From: Oscillospiraceae bacterium
GTDB taxonomy: Bacteria > Bacillota > Clostridia > Oscillospirales > Ruminococcaceae
DNA: 64,000 bases
NCBI GenBank assembly: GCA_021769725.1
Contig: JAETSI010000005.1
Location: 62,001-126,000, forward strand
Direction: 5' to 3'
Below, one piece after another: positions 19,071 through 27,244 of this stretch. Both the position numbers and the translations under genes were made by a program. The notes beneath the pieces were generated by a model that was not told where the DNA came from, searched no databases, and was given only the letters and a program-made list of their open reading frames with translations. Each line of letters begins with the position of its first letter. Position 1 is the stretch's first letter.

Positions 19071-19688
19071 ATGAAAAAAAAATTATCCGTAATTCTTTTT
19101 TGCGTCCTTATGGCAATCTGCGGAACTTCATGCAGCAGCAATAAAACTACAGAATCCAGCAGCACAGTAATTTCCTACGGCGAAGCGCAGAAGGGCGATT
19201 CCGCTGAAGAGGCTCTAAAGGAATTCTTCCGTCTCAACTACACCAGAGATTCCGGAGAAGCAGCTTTCAATTATATGTACATCCAACCGATAATTGACAA
19301 TATGATCGAAAAGGACGAGTACAGACAGCGTGTACTTGAATATAATAACGGAAAAAATGAATATCTTAATCTTGTAAGCACCGTTCCGTATATTAAAAGC
19401 GTTAATGAAACGACACCGTTTACCGAAGAACAGCTTGGCTGGGCAAGTCAATATTTTATTGATTATGCAGCTTCCATGGATGTTACTATCGACAGCGTAA
19501 ACGTTACCGAAGGGTATAGCTTTCAGTGTACTGTCGTAGATCAGAACGGAAACGAAAAACCTGATACAGAATATTTCGTAAAGGTAGAGGGCGACGGCTG
19601 GAAATATATGCAAAGCACTAAAGTTCTTGAATCAATGTATGGCAGCGGATCAGAAAATACAACCGCAGCAACGACTGTCTCTGAATAA
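19071..19688 (+). CDS. Lipoprotein of unknown function
   Basis: This 205-residue lipoprotein has a signal peptide with lipobox GTSC (C21). A Ser/Thr linker is followed by a globular region (about 43-190) beginning SAEEALKEFFRLNYTRDSGEA, with an alpha+beta character like DUF4878/NTF2-type lipoproteins, and a Thr-rich end. No catalytic motif was found. The ribosome site is AAAGGGGAAG. It is cotranscribed with the TraB/GumN lipoprotein, and a terminator follows. Confidence 0.75.
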   Translation: MKKKLSVILFCVLMAICGTSCSSNKTTESSSTVISYGEAQKGDSAEEALKEFFRLNYTRDSGEAAFNYMYIQPIIDNMIEKDEYRQRVLEYNNGKNEYLNLVSTVPYIKSVNETTPFTEEQLGWASQYFIDYAASMDVTIDSVNVTEGYSFQCTVVDQNGNEKPDTEYFVKVEGDGWKYMQSTKVLESMYGSGSENTTAATTVSE

Positions 19689-19745
19689 TTATTATAAAAA
19701 ACAGCTCATACCGCCTAATGTCATTAAGCTAAAGAAGAGCAAAAC

Positions 19746-19782
19746 AGTCACAGGTTCAGAAAAGAACTTGTGACTATTTTTA
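19746..19782 (+). terminator. Terminator after the lipoprotein pair
   Basis: AGTCACAGGTTC/GAACTTGTGACT (12 bp with one G-T pair, loop AGAAAA) is followed by ATTTTTAT. Confidence 0.85.
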
Positions 19783-19890
19783 TAAAAAGGTATTGACAAA
19801 AACCTAAAAAAGTGCGGTGAAGCCAATAGCTACAGGCTCTATGCCGTCGAGAGTTAATTCAATATATTCTGAATTCAGATAGGAGAGCGT

Positions 19891-20679
19891 ATGAAAATAA
19901 TTAATAAGAACATTGACGGCGGTAAGTCGTTTGACTGGGGAAGAACATCAGACGATTACGCAAGATTCCGAGATATTTACCCGCAGGAATTCTACGAAAG
20001 AATCATAAACAGAGGACTTTGTATCAAGGGGCAGAAAGTTTTGGATATTGGTACGGGAACGGGTGTAATCCCGAGAAATATGGCTTGTTACGGTGCAAAG
20101 TGGACTGGTACGGATATATCTGAAAATCAGATAAAACAAGCCAAACTTTTGTCAAAGGATATGAATATTGAGTATCATGTCATCCCTGCTGAGAAAATAA
20201 ATTTTCCTGACAGTTCATTTGACGTGATTACTGCTTGTCAATGTTTTTGGTATTTTGACCATACAGTTCTTATGCCAAAACTTTTCAGAATGCTGAAACC
20301 GAACGGCAGAATTCTCGTTTTGTATATGGCGTGGCTTCCTTTTAAAGACAAAATTGCAAATGCAAGTGAGAAACTTGTGCTAAAATATAATCCTGAATGG
20401 AGTGGGGGAGGAGAAACCATGCATCCTATATTTATTCCGGAATGTTACAGCGAAAATTTTGAACTCGTTTCCCATGAAGAATATCAATTGAGCGTACATT
20501 TTACCCGTGAAAGCTGGAATGGAAGAATGAAAGCATGTCGCGGGGTAGGCGCTTCTCTTTCAGAACAGGATATTGCATCATGGGAGAAAGAGCATATGAA
20601 TTTATTATCTGAAATTGCTTCGGACGAATTTGATATTTTACATTATGCGGCAACGGCGGAACTGAAAAGAAAATTTTAA
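19891..20679 (+). CDS. Class I SAM-dependent methyltransferase
   Basis: This 262-residue cytoplasmic enzyme has the SAM-binding motif VLDIGTGTGVIPRNMA (about 51-66), motif II (TGTDIS) and motif III (PDSSFDVITACQCFWYFDH), as in the Methyltransf_11/UbiE-like class. No substrate-specific domain is recognisable. The ribosome site is AGGAGAG. A WYL-type regulator gene follows 24 bp downstream, likely in one transcript. It begins a stretch of short accessory genes. Confidence 0.85.
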   Translation: MKIINKNIDGGKSFDWGRTSDDYARFRDIYPQEFYERIINRGLCIKGQKVLDIGTGTGVIPRNMACYGAKWTGTDISENQIKQAKLLSKDMNIEYHVIPAEKINFPDSSFDVITACQCFWYFDHTVLMPKLFRMLKPNGRILVLYMAWLPFKDKIANASEKLVLKYNPEWSGGGETMHPIFIPECYSENFELVSHEEYQLSVHFTRESWNGRMKACRGVGASLSEQDIASWEKEHMNLLSEIASDEFDILHYAATAELKRKF

Positions 20680-20703
20680 ATTATTTTAATTGAGGTATAA
20701 CCC

Positions 20704-21606
20704 ATGAAAATTGACCGTGTTATCGGAATCTTGTCTATTCTTCTTCAAAGGGAAAAAGTAACGGCATCAGAGCTTGCCGAAAAATTTGAAGTGTCACGCC
20801 GCACCATTATCCGTGATATTGAGGAAATCAATAAAGCCGGAATTCCCATTGTCACATTTCAGGGGCAGGGCGGCGGAATTTCCGTGATGGATGGGTTCAG
20901 ACTGGATCGTACACTCCTTTCAAATGACGACATGAAGGCGATCCTTGCAGGCTTGAAAAGCCTTGACAGCGTAAGCGATACAAAGCGTTACCGTCAGCTT
21001 ATGAGCAAGCTTTCGGCAGAAAATCCCGATACGATAAATATGGGAAATCAAATCATCATCGACCTTTCTTCATGGGACAAGGCTGCTGTTTCGGATAAGA
21101 TAGAGCTTATCAAAAATGCAATAGACAGTCGCCTGAAAATCAGATTCACTTATTTTTCTCCCACGGATGAAACGGTTCGAGAAATCGAGCCGTACCATTT
21201 GATTTTTCAATGGTCAAACTGGTATGTGTGGGGGTACTGCGCTTTGCGAAACGATTACCGGATGTTCAAGCTCAATCGTCTGACCGATCTTGAATGTACG
21301 AATGAACCGTGCGAACTGCGTGACGTTCCCGAATATACCTGCGATAAGCTTCGTCATACCAAAGGAGAAATTAAAGCGACAGTCAAATTTGATAAATCTC
21401 TGAAATGGCGTATAATAGACGAATTCGGCACGGAACTTCCTCGGTTTGACGAAAACGGAGATATCCTGCTTACTTTTACATGGTCTGATGTTCCGTCGTT
21501 TTACAGCTATATTCTGTCGTTCGGAGATAAGGCGGAGATACTTTCGCCAAAGGAGTATTGCAGTGGATTTCATGAGCTGGTAAAAAGAATTTCGGAAAAA
21601 TATTAA
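20704..21606 (+). CDS. YafY-type HTH-WYL transcriptional regulator
   Basis: This 300-residue regulator has an N-terminal DeoR-like helix-turn-helix (about 5-58, TASELAEKFEVSRRTIIRDIEEI) and a WYL ligand-binding domain. The latter includes the region FTYFSPTDETVREIEPYHLIFQ and the WYVWGYC motif (about 175), and a WCX-like C-terminal extension follows. Regulators of this group often sit beside GyrI-like genes, as here. A possible operator is the inverted repeat at 22095-22112. Confidence 0.9.
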   Translation: MKIDRVIGILSILLQREKVTASELAEKFEVSRRTIIRDIEEINKAGIPIVTFQGQGGGISVMDGFRLDRTLLSNDDMKAILAGLKSLDSVSDTKRYRQLMSKLSAENPDTINMGNQIIIDLSSWDKAAVSDKIELIKNAIDSRLKIRFTYFSPTDETVREIEPYHLIFQWSNWYVWGYCALRNDYRMFKLNRLTDLECTNEPCELRDVPEYTCDKLRHTKGEIKATVKFDKSLKWRIIDEFGTELPRFDENGDILLTFTWSDVPSFYSYILSFGDKAEILSPKEYCSGFHELVKRISEKY

Positions 21607-21617
21607 GGGTGAGTAAT

Positions 21618-22082
21618 TTGGAATTCCGTGTAATTAATAAAGATCGGATAAATGATCTTGTTGATATGAGACTTAAATATTTACGGGAGGATTTTCAATC
21701 AACATCAGAAGAAAGTTTTAATTTAGTCAGAAATAATCTTCCAAAATATTTTGAAAATCATCTTAATAGTGATTTATTTGCATTTGGGGCATTTTGCGGT
21801 GATAAAATAGTTTCAACAGCATTTTTGCTTATAATTGAAAAACCTTGTAATCCACGTTTTACAACAGGAAGAATCGGAGAAATATTTAGCGTATATACTT
21901 TGGAAAAGTATCGCAAGCAAGGCGCTGCATATAATCTTTTGAAAATGCTTATGGAATTTGCTAAAAACCACAAACTTGATCTTATTGAACTTAAAGCAAC
22001 AAATGAAGGATACTCGCTTTATAAAAAGCTTGGATTTTCTGAAAACGCTGCTAATTATGTTCCCATGAAATTTAATTTTTAA
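21618..22082 (+). CDS. GNAT-family N-acetyltransferase
   Basis: This protein of about 154 residues has a GNAT fold; the acetyl-CoA loop region is VYTLEKYRKQGAAYNLLKMLMEFAK (Q/R-x-x-G-x-A form), followed by LIELKATNEGYSLYKKLGF. The start is uncertain: TTG at 21618 is well spaced from AAGGGTGAG, while GTG at 21609 lies too close to it. The gene is visibly richer in A+T than the housekeeping genes. The acceptor substrate is unknown. Confidence 0.82.
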   Translation: MEFRVINKDRINDLVDMRLKYLREDFQSTSEESFNLVRNNLPKYFENHLNSDLFAFGAFCGDKIVSTAFLLIIEKPCNPRFTTGRIGEIFSVYTLEKYRKQGAAYNLLKMLMEFAKNHKLDLIELKATNEGYSLYKKLGFSENAANYVPMKFNF

Positions 22083-22094
22083 CTCTAATGAAAC

Positions 22095-22112
22095 GTGACA
22101 TACAGTTGTCAC
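22095..22112. promoter_or_regulatory. Inverted repeat, candidate WYL-regulator operator
   Basis: GTGACA-TACAGT-TGTCAC is a perfect 6+6 inverted repeat directly upstream of an extended -10 (TGG-TATACT, 22121-22129) of the GyrI-like gene. It probably overlaps the -35 region. Assignment to the nearby YafY/WYL regulator is inference. Confidence 0.5.
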
Positions 22113-22160
22113 ATTTGGTATGGTATACTCAGATCATCAAATATGAAATGAGGTACTACC

Positions 22161-22622
22161 ATGAATTATGAAATCGTAAACTTAGAGGAAAAGACCGTCG
22201 CAGGATTTTCTGCAAGAACTAATAACACTTCTCCCGACATGGGAAAAGTGATCGGCGGACTCTGGCAGAGGCTTTACTCCCCCGATGGCTGCTTTACGCT
22301 GAAAAGCAGAGTCAATGATAAGGCTCTCGGAATTTACACAGACTATGCCGATGACGAAAAAGCCGATTATACGGTCATTACTGCTTGTGAGGTAAGCGGC
22401 GGGGATATTCCAGAGAATTTTGAATTGCGAAAGATCCCTGCCGGAAAATATGCGAAATTTGTTGTAAAGGGTCATATGGTCGCTGCTGTTCAGCAGTTCT
22501 GGACAGAGCTTTGGAAGATGAACCTTAAGCGCTCCTTTGTCTGCGATTTTGAGGAGTATCAGAACGCCGATGTTGAAAATGCGGAGATACATATTTATAT
22601 TAGCCTGAAAGAGAACTTGTGA
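22161..22622 (+). CDS. GyrI-like effector-binding domain protein
   Basis: This 153-residue protein consists of a single GyrI-like/AraC effector-binding (SHS2-type) domain: MNYEIVNLEEKTVAGFSART, LWQRLY, LGIYTDYADDEKADYTVITACEV, IPAGKYAKFVVKG and the C-terminal EIHIYISLK are typical. Stand-alone members bind or hydrolyse small toxic molecules in some studied cases. It has no DNA-binding part. The downstream gene overlaps its stop codon (TGATG), so the two are translationally coupled. Confidence 0.85.
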   Translation: MNYEIVNLEEKTVAGFSARTNNTSPDMGKVIGGLWQRLYSPDGCFTLKSRVNDKALGIYTDYADDEKADYTVITACEVSGGDIPENFELRKIPAGKYAKFVVKGHMVAAVQQFWTELWKMNLKRSFVCDFEEYQNADVENAEIHIYISLKENL

Positions 22623-23074
22623 TGGGAAGTTTTGACGAAAAGCTTCCTGCACTCTGGAAGAAAATTGGAACACACGGTATCATGACATTATCTACTTGTT
22701 CAGAAAATCGTGTGACGTCACGCCCCATGAGTATGGTTGTGATAGACGGCAGATTTTATTGTCAGACAGATCAGACGTATTTGAAATACAGACAGATTTT
22801 AGAGAACCCAAATGTTGCAGTCTGTCATAAAAATTTCTCAATAGAGGGAACTTGTCAATGTATCGGAAATCCTCTTGAAAGTAAAAATGATTTTTTTATT
22901 CATGTATTCAAGAAGTATTTCTACGGCTCGTACAAAGCTTATTCTGATTTGCATAACGAACGCTTGCTGGAGATTATTCCGACTTTGATTTATTCGTGGA
23001 ATTATAAATTGACAAAACCATATATGGAATATTTTGACCTTGTGAATTTCACCTATCACAGAGAGGAAAAATAA
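22622..23074 (+). CDS. PNPOx-like flavin-binding split-barrel protein
   Basis: This 150-residue protein has the pyridoxamine-phosphate-oxidase-like split barrel: GIMTLSTCSENRVTSRPMSMVVIDGRFYCQTDQTYLKYRQILENPNVAVC. It is probably an FMN- or F420-type oxidoreductase of unknown substrate. ATG at 22622 overlaps the previous stop, and its own stop overlaps the next ATG (TAATG at 23074). It is the middle gene of a coupled cluster. Confidence 0.82.
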   Translation: MGSFDEKLPALWKKIGTHGIMTLSTCSENRVTSRPMSMVVIDGRFYCQTDQTYLKYRQILENPNVAVCHKNFSIEGTCQCIGNPLESKNDFFIHVFKKYFYGSYKAYSDLHNERLLEIIPTLIYSWNYKLTKPYMEYFDLVNFTYHREEK

Positions 23075-23718
23075 TGGAAAAATTTGATTATAAAAAGGAT
23101 TACAAAGATTTATACCAGCCCAAAGCAAAGCCGTCGATCATTGAAATTCCTGAGATGATCTTCATTGCAATTGACGGAAAGGGCGATCCCAATACCAGCG
23201 ATGAATATAAGGAGGCTCTCGAAATTCTGTATGGGCTGTCCTTTGCTATCAAAATGTCAAAAATGAACGGTACTCAACCAGAGGGATATTTTGAATATGT
23301 TGTTCCGCCTCTGGAAGGTCTCTGGTATGTGGATGATGCGAAATTTGACGGCACAAATATTATAGATAAAAGCCGGTTTTTCTGGACGTCCATGATACGT
23401 CAGCCGGAATTTGTGACAGAAAAGGTCTTTGAAAATGCAAGGAATGTTCTTGCAAAGAAAAAGCGTGAGCTTGATCTGTCAAAAGCAAAACTGATAACAA
23501 TGACTGAAGGACTTTGCGTTCAGATAATGCACAAGGGAACATATGACAACGAGCCGGAGAGTATTGCAAAATTACGTGAATTTGCTGAAAAAAGCGGATA
23601 TACCGAGGATATTTCGGATACTCGTTTTCATCATGAGATATATCTTTCCGATCCTCGGAGATGCGCTCCTGAAAACTTAAAAACTGTTATAAGACATCCG
23701 ATTAGGAGGAATAATTAA
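23074..23718 (+). CDS. GyrI-like domain protein (COG4832 type)
   Basis: This 214-residue protein belongs to the longer stand-alone GyrI-like family: it opens with FDYKKDYKDLYQPKAKPSII and the phrase IPEMIFIAIDGKGDPN. It includes MNGTQPEGYFEYVVPPLEGLW and ends RFHHEIYLSDPRRCAPENLKTVIRHPI, all characteristic. Ligand and activity are unknown. It is coupled by 1-nt overlaps to the genes on both sides, so the cluster 22161-24089 is one operon. Confidence 0.85.
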   Translation: MEKFDYKKDYKDLYQPKAKPSIIEIPEMIFIAIDGKGDPNTSDEYKEALEILYGLSFAIKMSKMNGTQPEGYFEYVVPPLEGLWYVDDAKFDGTNIIDKSRFFWTSMIRQPEFVTEKVFENARNVLAKKKRELDLSKAKLITMTEGLCVQIMHKGTYDNEPESIAKLREFAEKSGYTEDISDTRFHHEIYLSDPRRCAPENLKTVIRHPIRRNN

Positions 23719-24089
23719 TGAAAAGAGCGCTTGGAATTGCAAGATGCGGACTTGCCTGCTGTTTGTGTGGTCAGAATGAGACCTGCAACGGCTGTCAGAG
23801 CAATGAATGTCCCGATAAGGAATGGTGCGTGAACAGAAAATGCAGTATGGAAAAAGGACTTGAACATTGCTTTGAATGCCCGGAGAATTGCGGAAAATTT
23901 ATACTTGAAAAGATAAAACCGAAGGCATTCAGCGAATTTGCCCGCCGATACGGAATGGAGCGTCTACTTGATTGCCTTGAAAGAAATGAGCGTTCAGGCA
24001 TTGTATATCATCGGGATGGAATCAAGGGCGATTACGATGATTTTGAAGATGTGGAAAAGCTGATTGAATTTATCGAAAACGGTGAATGA
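23718..24089 (+). CDS. DUF3795-type Cys-rich protein
   Basis: This 123-residue protein has a Cys-rich N-terminal half with repeated CxxC-like motifs (CGLACCLCGQNETCNGCQSNEC, CVNRKC, CFECPENCGKF), as in DUF3795. The motifs probably bind metal or an iron-sulfur cluster. The C-terminal half is helical and charged. The ribosome site is AGGAGG. It is the last gene of the GyrI/PNPOx operon. Function is unknown. Confidence 0.8.
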   Translation: MKRALGIARCGLACCLCGQNETCNGCQSNECPDKEWCVNRKCSMEKGLEHCFECPENCGKFILEKIKPKAFSEFARRYGMERLLDCLERNERSGIVYHRDGIKGDYDDFEDVEKLIEFIENGE

Positions 24090-24101
24090 TGCAAAAATTT
24101 G

Positions 24102-24142
24102 AGATACTGAACAAGCTAAAGAACTTGTTCAGTATCTTTTTA
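24102..24142 (+). terminator. Terminator of the GyrI/PNPOx operon
   Basis: GATACTGAACAAG/CTTGTTCAGTATC (13 bp, 24102-24114 with 24124-24136) is followed by TTTTTAT. Confidence 0.9.
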
Positions 24143-24247
24143 TATGATTTGGCTTTGCAGTCCAAAGAGTTCATCTGCAATTTTGATTACAATACTGTGA
24201 AGATGCCAACGATCATCGAATGATTTTACAAATATACGCCGTTCATA

Positions 24248-24276
24248 TTGAACAAAAGACGGCATTATGATATAAT
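24248..24276 (+). promoter_or_regulatory. Promoter reading into a palindromic repeat
   Basis: TTGAAC, a 17-nt spacer and TATAAT with TG upstream (extended -10). No coding region follows before the repeat at 24305, so it may drive a short RNA or the GNAT gene at 24535. Confidence 0.55.
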
Positions 24277-24304
24277 GGGAAATATAGTCAATCTACTTGG
24301 AATA

Positions 24305-24412
24305 GAAACAAGTTCACTGATAAAAATTTCTCGTAGCCGTATTGTCGTCGTCACTGTGCGACAGCACGTTTTCCTTCTCCGCCTTGCTATGAAAAAATTT
24401 TTATTTAGTTTC
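24305..24412. repeat. Palindromic intergenic repeat, copy 1
   Basis: The outer arms pair imperfectly (GAAAC...ATAAAAATTT with its complement near 24395-24412). The core reads GTATTGTCGTCGTCAC, the hairpin TGTGC-GACA-GCACG (24355-24368), then TTCTCCGCCTTG. The same core recurs at 28888-29044 (inverted), 30148-30378 and 38971-39129. The stretch from 24143 to 24534 holds only this and two promoters. Confidence 0.75.
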
Positions 24413-24430
24413 TTTTGTTATAGCGATAGC

Positions 24431-24459
24431 TTGTAAAATTCACAGATATATGGTATAAT
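24431..24459 (+). promoter_or_regulatory. Promoter of GNAT gene at 24535
   Basis: TTGTAA (24431-24436), a 17-nt spacer and TATAAT (24454-24459) with TGG before it. Confidence 0.7.
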
Positions 24460-24534
24460 TGTTAAAGCAGAGGTTAATAAATCGGAATTTATAGGCATGA
24501 TAATTGTTTATTTTACTTAGAATTGAGGAATGTT

Positions 24535-25032
24535 ATGAGGTTAAGACCTTTTGTATTATGTGATTTTGATGAAATTAAAAATTGGATTTCAGATGAGAGG
24601 ACACACGCTATGTGGTGTGCTGATCTTATTAAATACCCAATTGATAAAGAAAATTTTGACAATATAATGTTTGAAATAGCAACTAAGTTTGGCGATAGTC
24701 CATATGTTGCAACTACAGATGAAGGGAAAGTAGTAGGATTCTTTTGCTATTCAGTAAATTTAAGTACAAACGAAGGCATGCTTAAATTTGTAATGGTTAA
24801 GCCTTCACAACGAGGAAAAGGATTAGGAAAAGCAATGTTGCAACTGGCTATTGAATATGCTTTTAATATAACTAAAGTAGATGCAGTTCAGCTCAATGTT
24901 TTTTCAGAAAATATAAGAGCTCAAAAGTGTTATGAACGTGTTGGATTTGTAGCAAGAAAGACAGATGTTGATGTATTTAGTTTTAAAGATGAATCATGGT
25001 GCAGATGTAATATGGTAATAAAGAAAGTGTAG
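24535..25032 (+). CDS. GNAT-family N-acetyltransferase
   Basis: This 165-residue protein starts at the ATG at 24535 (MRLRPFVLCDFDEIKNW) with GAGG six nt upstream; an upstream TTG at 24523 has no site. The acetyl-CoA loop is VKPSQRGKGLGKAMLQLAIEYAF and the C-terminal strand VQLNVFSENIRAQKCYERVGF, typical of RimI/RimJ-like GNATs. The gene is A+T-rich. The substrate is unknown. Confidence 0.87.
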   Translation: MRLRPFVLCDFDEIKNWISDERTHAMWCADLIKYPIDKENFDNIMFEIATKFGDSPYVATTDEGKVVGFFCYSVNLSTNEGMLKFVMVKPSQRGKGLGKAMLQLAIEYAFNITKVDAVQLNVFSENIRAQKCYERVGFVARKTDVDVFSFKDESWCRCNMVIKKV

Positions 25033-25082
25033 ATTGTTTATTTTATTAAATCTTTGACAACTCGGATTTTAAGGAGACAAGT

Positions 25083-25592
25083 ATGATACTTGAAACAGAA
25101 CGATTGTACCTGAGAGAAATGAATCAGGAGGATTTCAATTCTTTGTGCAGCATTCTGCGAGATGAAGAGACAATGTATGCATATGAGGGTGCATTTAGTG
25201 ATAATGAAGTACAGGAATGGCTTGACAGACAGATTTCTCGTTATCAAAAATGGAATTTTGGCTTGTGGGCAGTCATTTTAAAAGAAACCGATAAAATGAT
25301 AGGCCAGTGCGGATTGACAATGCAGCCGTGGAAAGATACTGAAGTTCTTGAAATAGGGTATCTTTTCAACAGGTCATACTGGCATAAAGGTTATGCCACA
25401 GAAGCTGCAAAGGCTTGTAAAAAATATGCTTTTGAAGTTTTACAGGAAGATGAAGTCTGCTCTATCATCAGAGATACAAATATTGCTTCTCAAAATGTAG
25501 CCGTCAGAAATGGTATGACAATTACAGATAGATGGATCAAACATTACCGAGGAATCGATATGCCGCATTATCGTTATGTCGTAAAGCGTTAA
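25083..25592 (+). CDS. RimJ/RimL-like GNAT acetyltransferase
   Basis: This 169-residue protein of the Acetyltransf_3 type starts MILETERLYLREMNQEDF, with the acetyl-CoA loop FNRSYWHKGYATEAAKACKKYAF and end IIRDTNIASQNVAVRNGM. Such enzymes acetylate protein N-termini or small molecules; the target is unknown. The ribosome site is AAGGAG. It is the second of three GNAT genes in a row on the same strand. Confidence 0.88.
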   Translation: MILETERLYLREMNQEDFNSLCSILRDEETMYAYEGAFSDNEVQEWLDRQISRYQKWNFGLWAVILKETDKMIGQCGLTMQPWKDTEVLEIGYLFNRSYWHKGYATEAAKACKKYAFEVLQEDEVCSIIRDTNIASQNVAVRNGMTITDRWIKHYRGIDMPHYRYVVKR

Positions 25593-25674
25593 TGATGCAC
25601 GTTTTATTACCGTATGCAGTAAAATGCAGATATGCGGTGTGACAGTAAGATAAAAAATTTAAATAGGTGAACTT

Positions 25675-26241
25675 ATGATTATTGTTCGTAATGCAACTAT
25701 GGAAGATGCGGAACGTATCTTGGAAATATATGATTACTATGTAAAAAATACAGCGATAACTTTTGAATATGATACTCCATCCCTTAAAGAATTTAAGGAA
25801 CGAATGAAAGGAACAATGCAGCGGTATCCGTATCTGGTCATTTTGAAAGATGGTAATATTGAAGGGTATGCGTATGCAGGTGTTTTTGTCGGCAGGACTG
25901 CATATGACTGGTCGTGTGAAACGACAATTTATCTTGACCATAATGCACAAAAATGTGGAATGGGCAGAATCATTTATGAAGCATTAGAAAAAGCTTTACA
26001 TGACATGGGTATTCTTAACTTATACGCTTGTATTGGCTATCCAGAACATAATGATGAGTATCTGACGACAAACAGTGCCGACTTCCACGCACATCTTGAC
26101 TTTGTTAAAGTTGGAGAGTTTCATAATTGCGGATATAAATTTGGTCGTTGGTACAATATGATTTGGATGGAGAAAATTATCGGAAAACATGAAGCAAAAC
26201 AGCTTTTGGTTACTTTCTATTCAGATTTGAGGAAAGGCTGA
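25675..26241 (+). CDS. GNAT acetyltransferase, phosphinothricin-acetyltransferase-like
   Basis: This 188-residue protein has the MnaT/PAT-like pattern: IIVRNATMEDAERILEIYDYYV, TFEYDTPS, GYAYAGVFVGRTAYDWSCETTIYLD and the acetyl-CoA region QKCGMGRIIYEALEKALHDMGILNLYACIGYPE. Family members N-acetylate methionine analogues or phosphinothricin. The usual F-x-x-R-x-AY is present as VGRTAYDW. The ribosome site is AGGTGAA. The substrate is inferred only from family resemblance. Confidence 0.87.
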   Translation: MIIVRNATMEDAERILEIYDYYVKNTAITFEYDTPSLKEFKERMKGTMQRYPYLVILKDGNIEGYAYAGVFVGRTAYDWSCETTIYLDHNAQKCGMGRIIYEALEKALHDMGILNLYACIGYPEHNDEYLTTNSADFHAHLDFVKVGEFHNCGYKFGRWYNMIWMEKIIGKHEAKQLLVTFYSDLRKG

Positions 26242-26296
26242 CAAATTCAAGTTTGTTACAGTATGTACCTAAATAAAGATATACAATATTATAGAT

Positions 26297-26311
26297 AAAT
26301 GAGAATCATTT
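26297..26311. promoter_or_regulatory. Fur-box-like inverted repeat upstream of crcB
   Basis: AAATGA-GAA-TCATTT, 10 nt before the crcB ribosome site region, resembles part of a Fur/PerR box. It could be chance in AT-rich DNA. Confidence 0.3.
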
Positions 26312-26320
26312 GAGGTAAAT

Positions 26321-26686
26321 ATGAAGTTTTTATTTGTGGCTCTTGGCGGAGCAATCGGAGCAACGGGAAGGTATGCAATCAGCCTTATCCCGATTAAGAC
26401 CGAATTTCCCATATTGACTTTGACAACCAATATTATCGGTGCTGTCATGATAGGATTTATTGTCGGCATTGTAAGCGAAAGAAACGATGTTTCCACGAAT
26501 ACGGTGTTATTCTGTAAAACAGGTATCTGTGGCGGATTTACGACATTCTCGACCTTTTCCCTGGAAGCGGTTACACTTTTGGAAAATAAGTCCTTTTTGA
26601 CAGGCGGGATTTATATTGCATTTAGCTTGATCGGCTGTATCATTGGCGTATGGAGCGGCAGGAAGCTGTTCATGTTTGTCGGATGA
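26321..26686 (+). CDS. crcB: Fluoride exporter CrcB/Fluc
   Basis: This 121-residue protein has four membrane helices. Conserved features are GGAIGATGRY at the start, TLTTNIIGAVMIGFIVG in the second helix and GICGGFTTFSTFSLEA in the third, containing the Phe-box and the Na-site region. Fluc channels work as antiparallel dimers exporting fluoride. A second crcB copy, often adjacent, is not here. No fluoride riboswitch motif was seen upstream, where one is common. Confidence 0.93.
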   Translation: MKFLFVALGGAIGATGRYAISLIPIKTEFPILTLTTNIIGAVMIGFIVGIVSERNDVSTNTVLFCKTGICGGFTTFSTFSLEAVTLLENKSFLTGGIYIAFSLIGCIIGVWSGRKLFMFVG

Positions 26687-26713
26687 CAAATCATAAAAAT
26701 AGGAGAATACAAT

Positions 26714-26944
26714 ATGGCTTTGGAAAACAAACTGGGTATCACTGATTCGGCAGAGCTTGCAAGAACTGAAGAAAAAACCAGCAAGGCAAGAACAATGAAA
26801 TTATTTGAGAGCGGTATTCTTGAGAATCTGACTCCCGGAACTTTTCATACATTGGCTGAAATCCGCAAATTCCTTTTTGAGGAAATCTATGAATTTGCAG
26901 GAAAAGTCAGAACGGTCAATATTGCAAAAGGCAGTTTTCGATGC
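26714..26944 (+). pseudogene. Fic-domain protein remnant (N-terminal part)
   Basis: The open frame from 26714 encodes ALENKLGITDSAELARTEEK and TFHTLAEIRKFLFEEIYEFAGKVRTVNIAKGSFR, which is the N-terminal part of a small Fic protein. It stops matching before the catalytic HPFxxGNG motif, and after about 26944 the DNA becomes a GrpB remnant in another frame. The AMP-transfer site is therefore missing and the protein cannot be an active Fic enzyme. A ribosome site (AGGAGA) is still present, so an 89-residue fragment could be made. Confidence 0.75.
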
Positions 26945-27158
26945 AGTAAAGGTTTATCATATTCATTTACGTCTTATGAATGATAATGACGAAGTATATT
27001 TCAGAGATTACTTGAATAAATATCCTGAGGTTGCAAAAGAGTACGAAAGGTTGAAAATATCTTTATGGAAAAAATACGAACACAACAGAGATGAGTACAC
27101 AAAAGGAAAAACAAAATTTGTTGATCATTATACGAGATTAGCGAAAAAATATACATAG
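26945..27158 (+). pseudogene. GrpB-family protein remnant (C-terminal part)
   Basis: The second frame encodes KVYHIHLRLMNDNDEVYFRD, then YLNKYPEVAKEYERLKISLW and a KKYEHNRDEYTKGKTKF segment, the C-terminal part of GrpB/UPF0157 proteins. The N-terminal nucleotidyltransferase-like half is absent, replaced directly by the Fic remnant. The junction at about 26944 joins two unrelated broken genes, most simply by a deletion. An ORF can be drawn from 26877 but its first residues are out-of-frame Fic sequence. Confidence 0.7.
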
Positions 27159-27244
27159 ATTTTATTTGAAAGGCATTGATAAAAATTATCACTATTAGAA
27201 GGGATTCTTTTTATTGTGCCAGCGAGCTTTGAGGAATCAGCATT

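Noticed and set aside
26242..26320. Fluoride riboswitch before crcB
   Set aside because: The gap is only 79 nt, AT-rich, and lacks the conserved GGnGAUGG start and pseudoknot partner.
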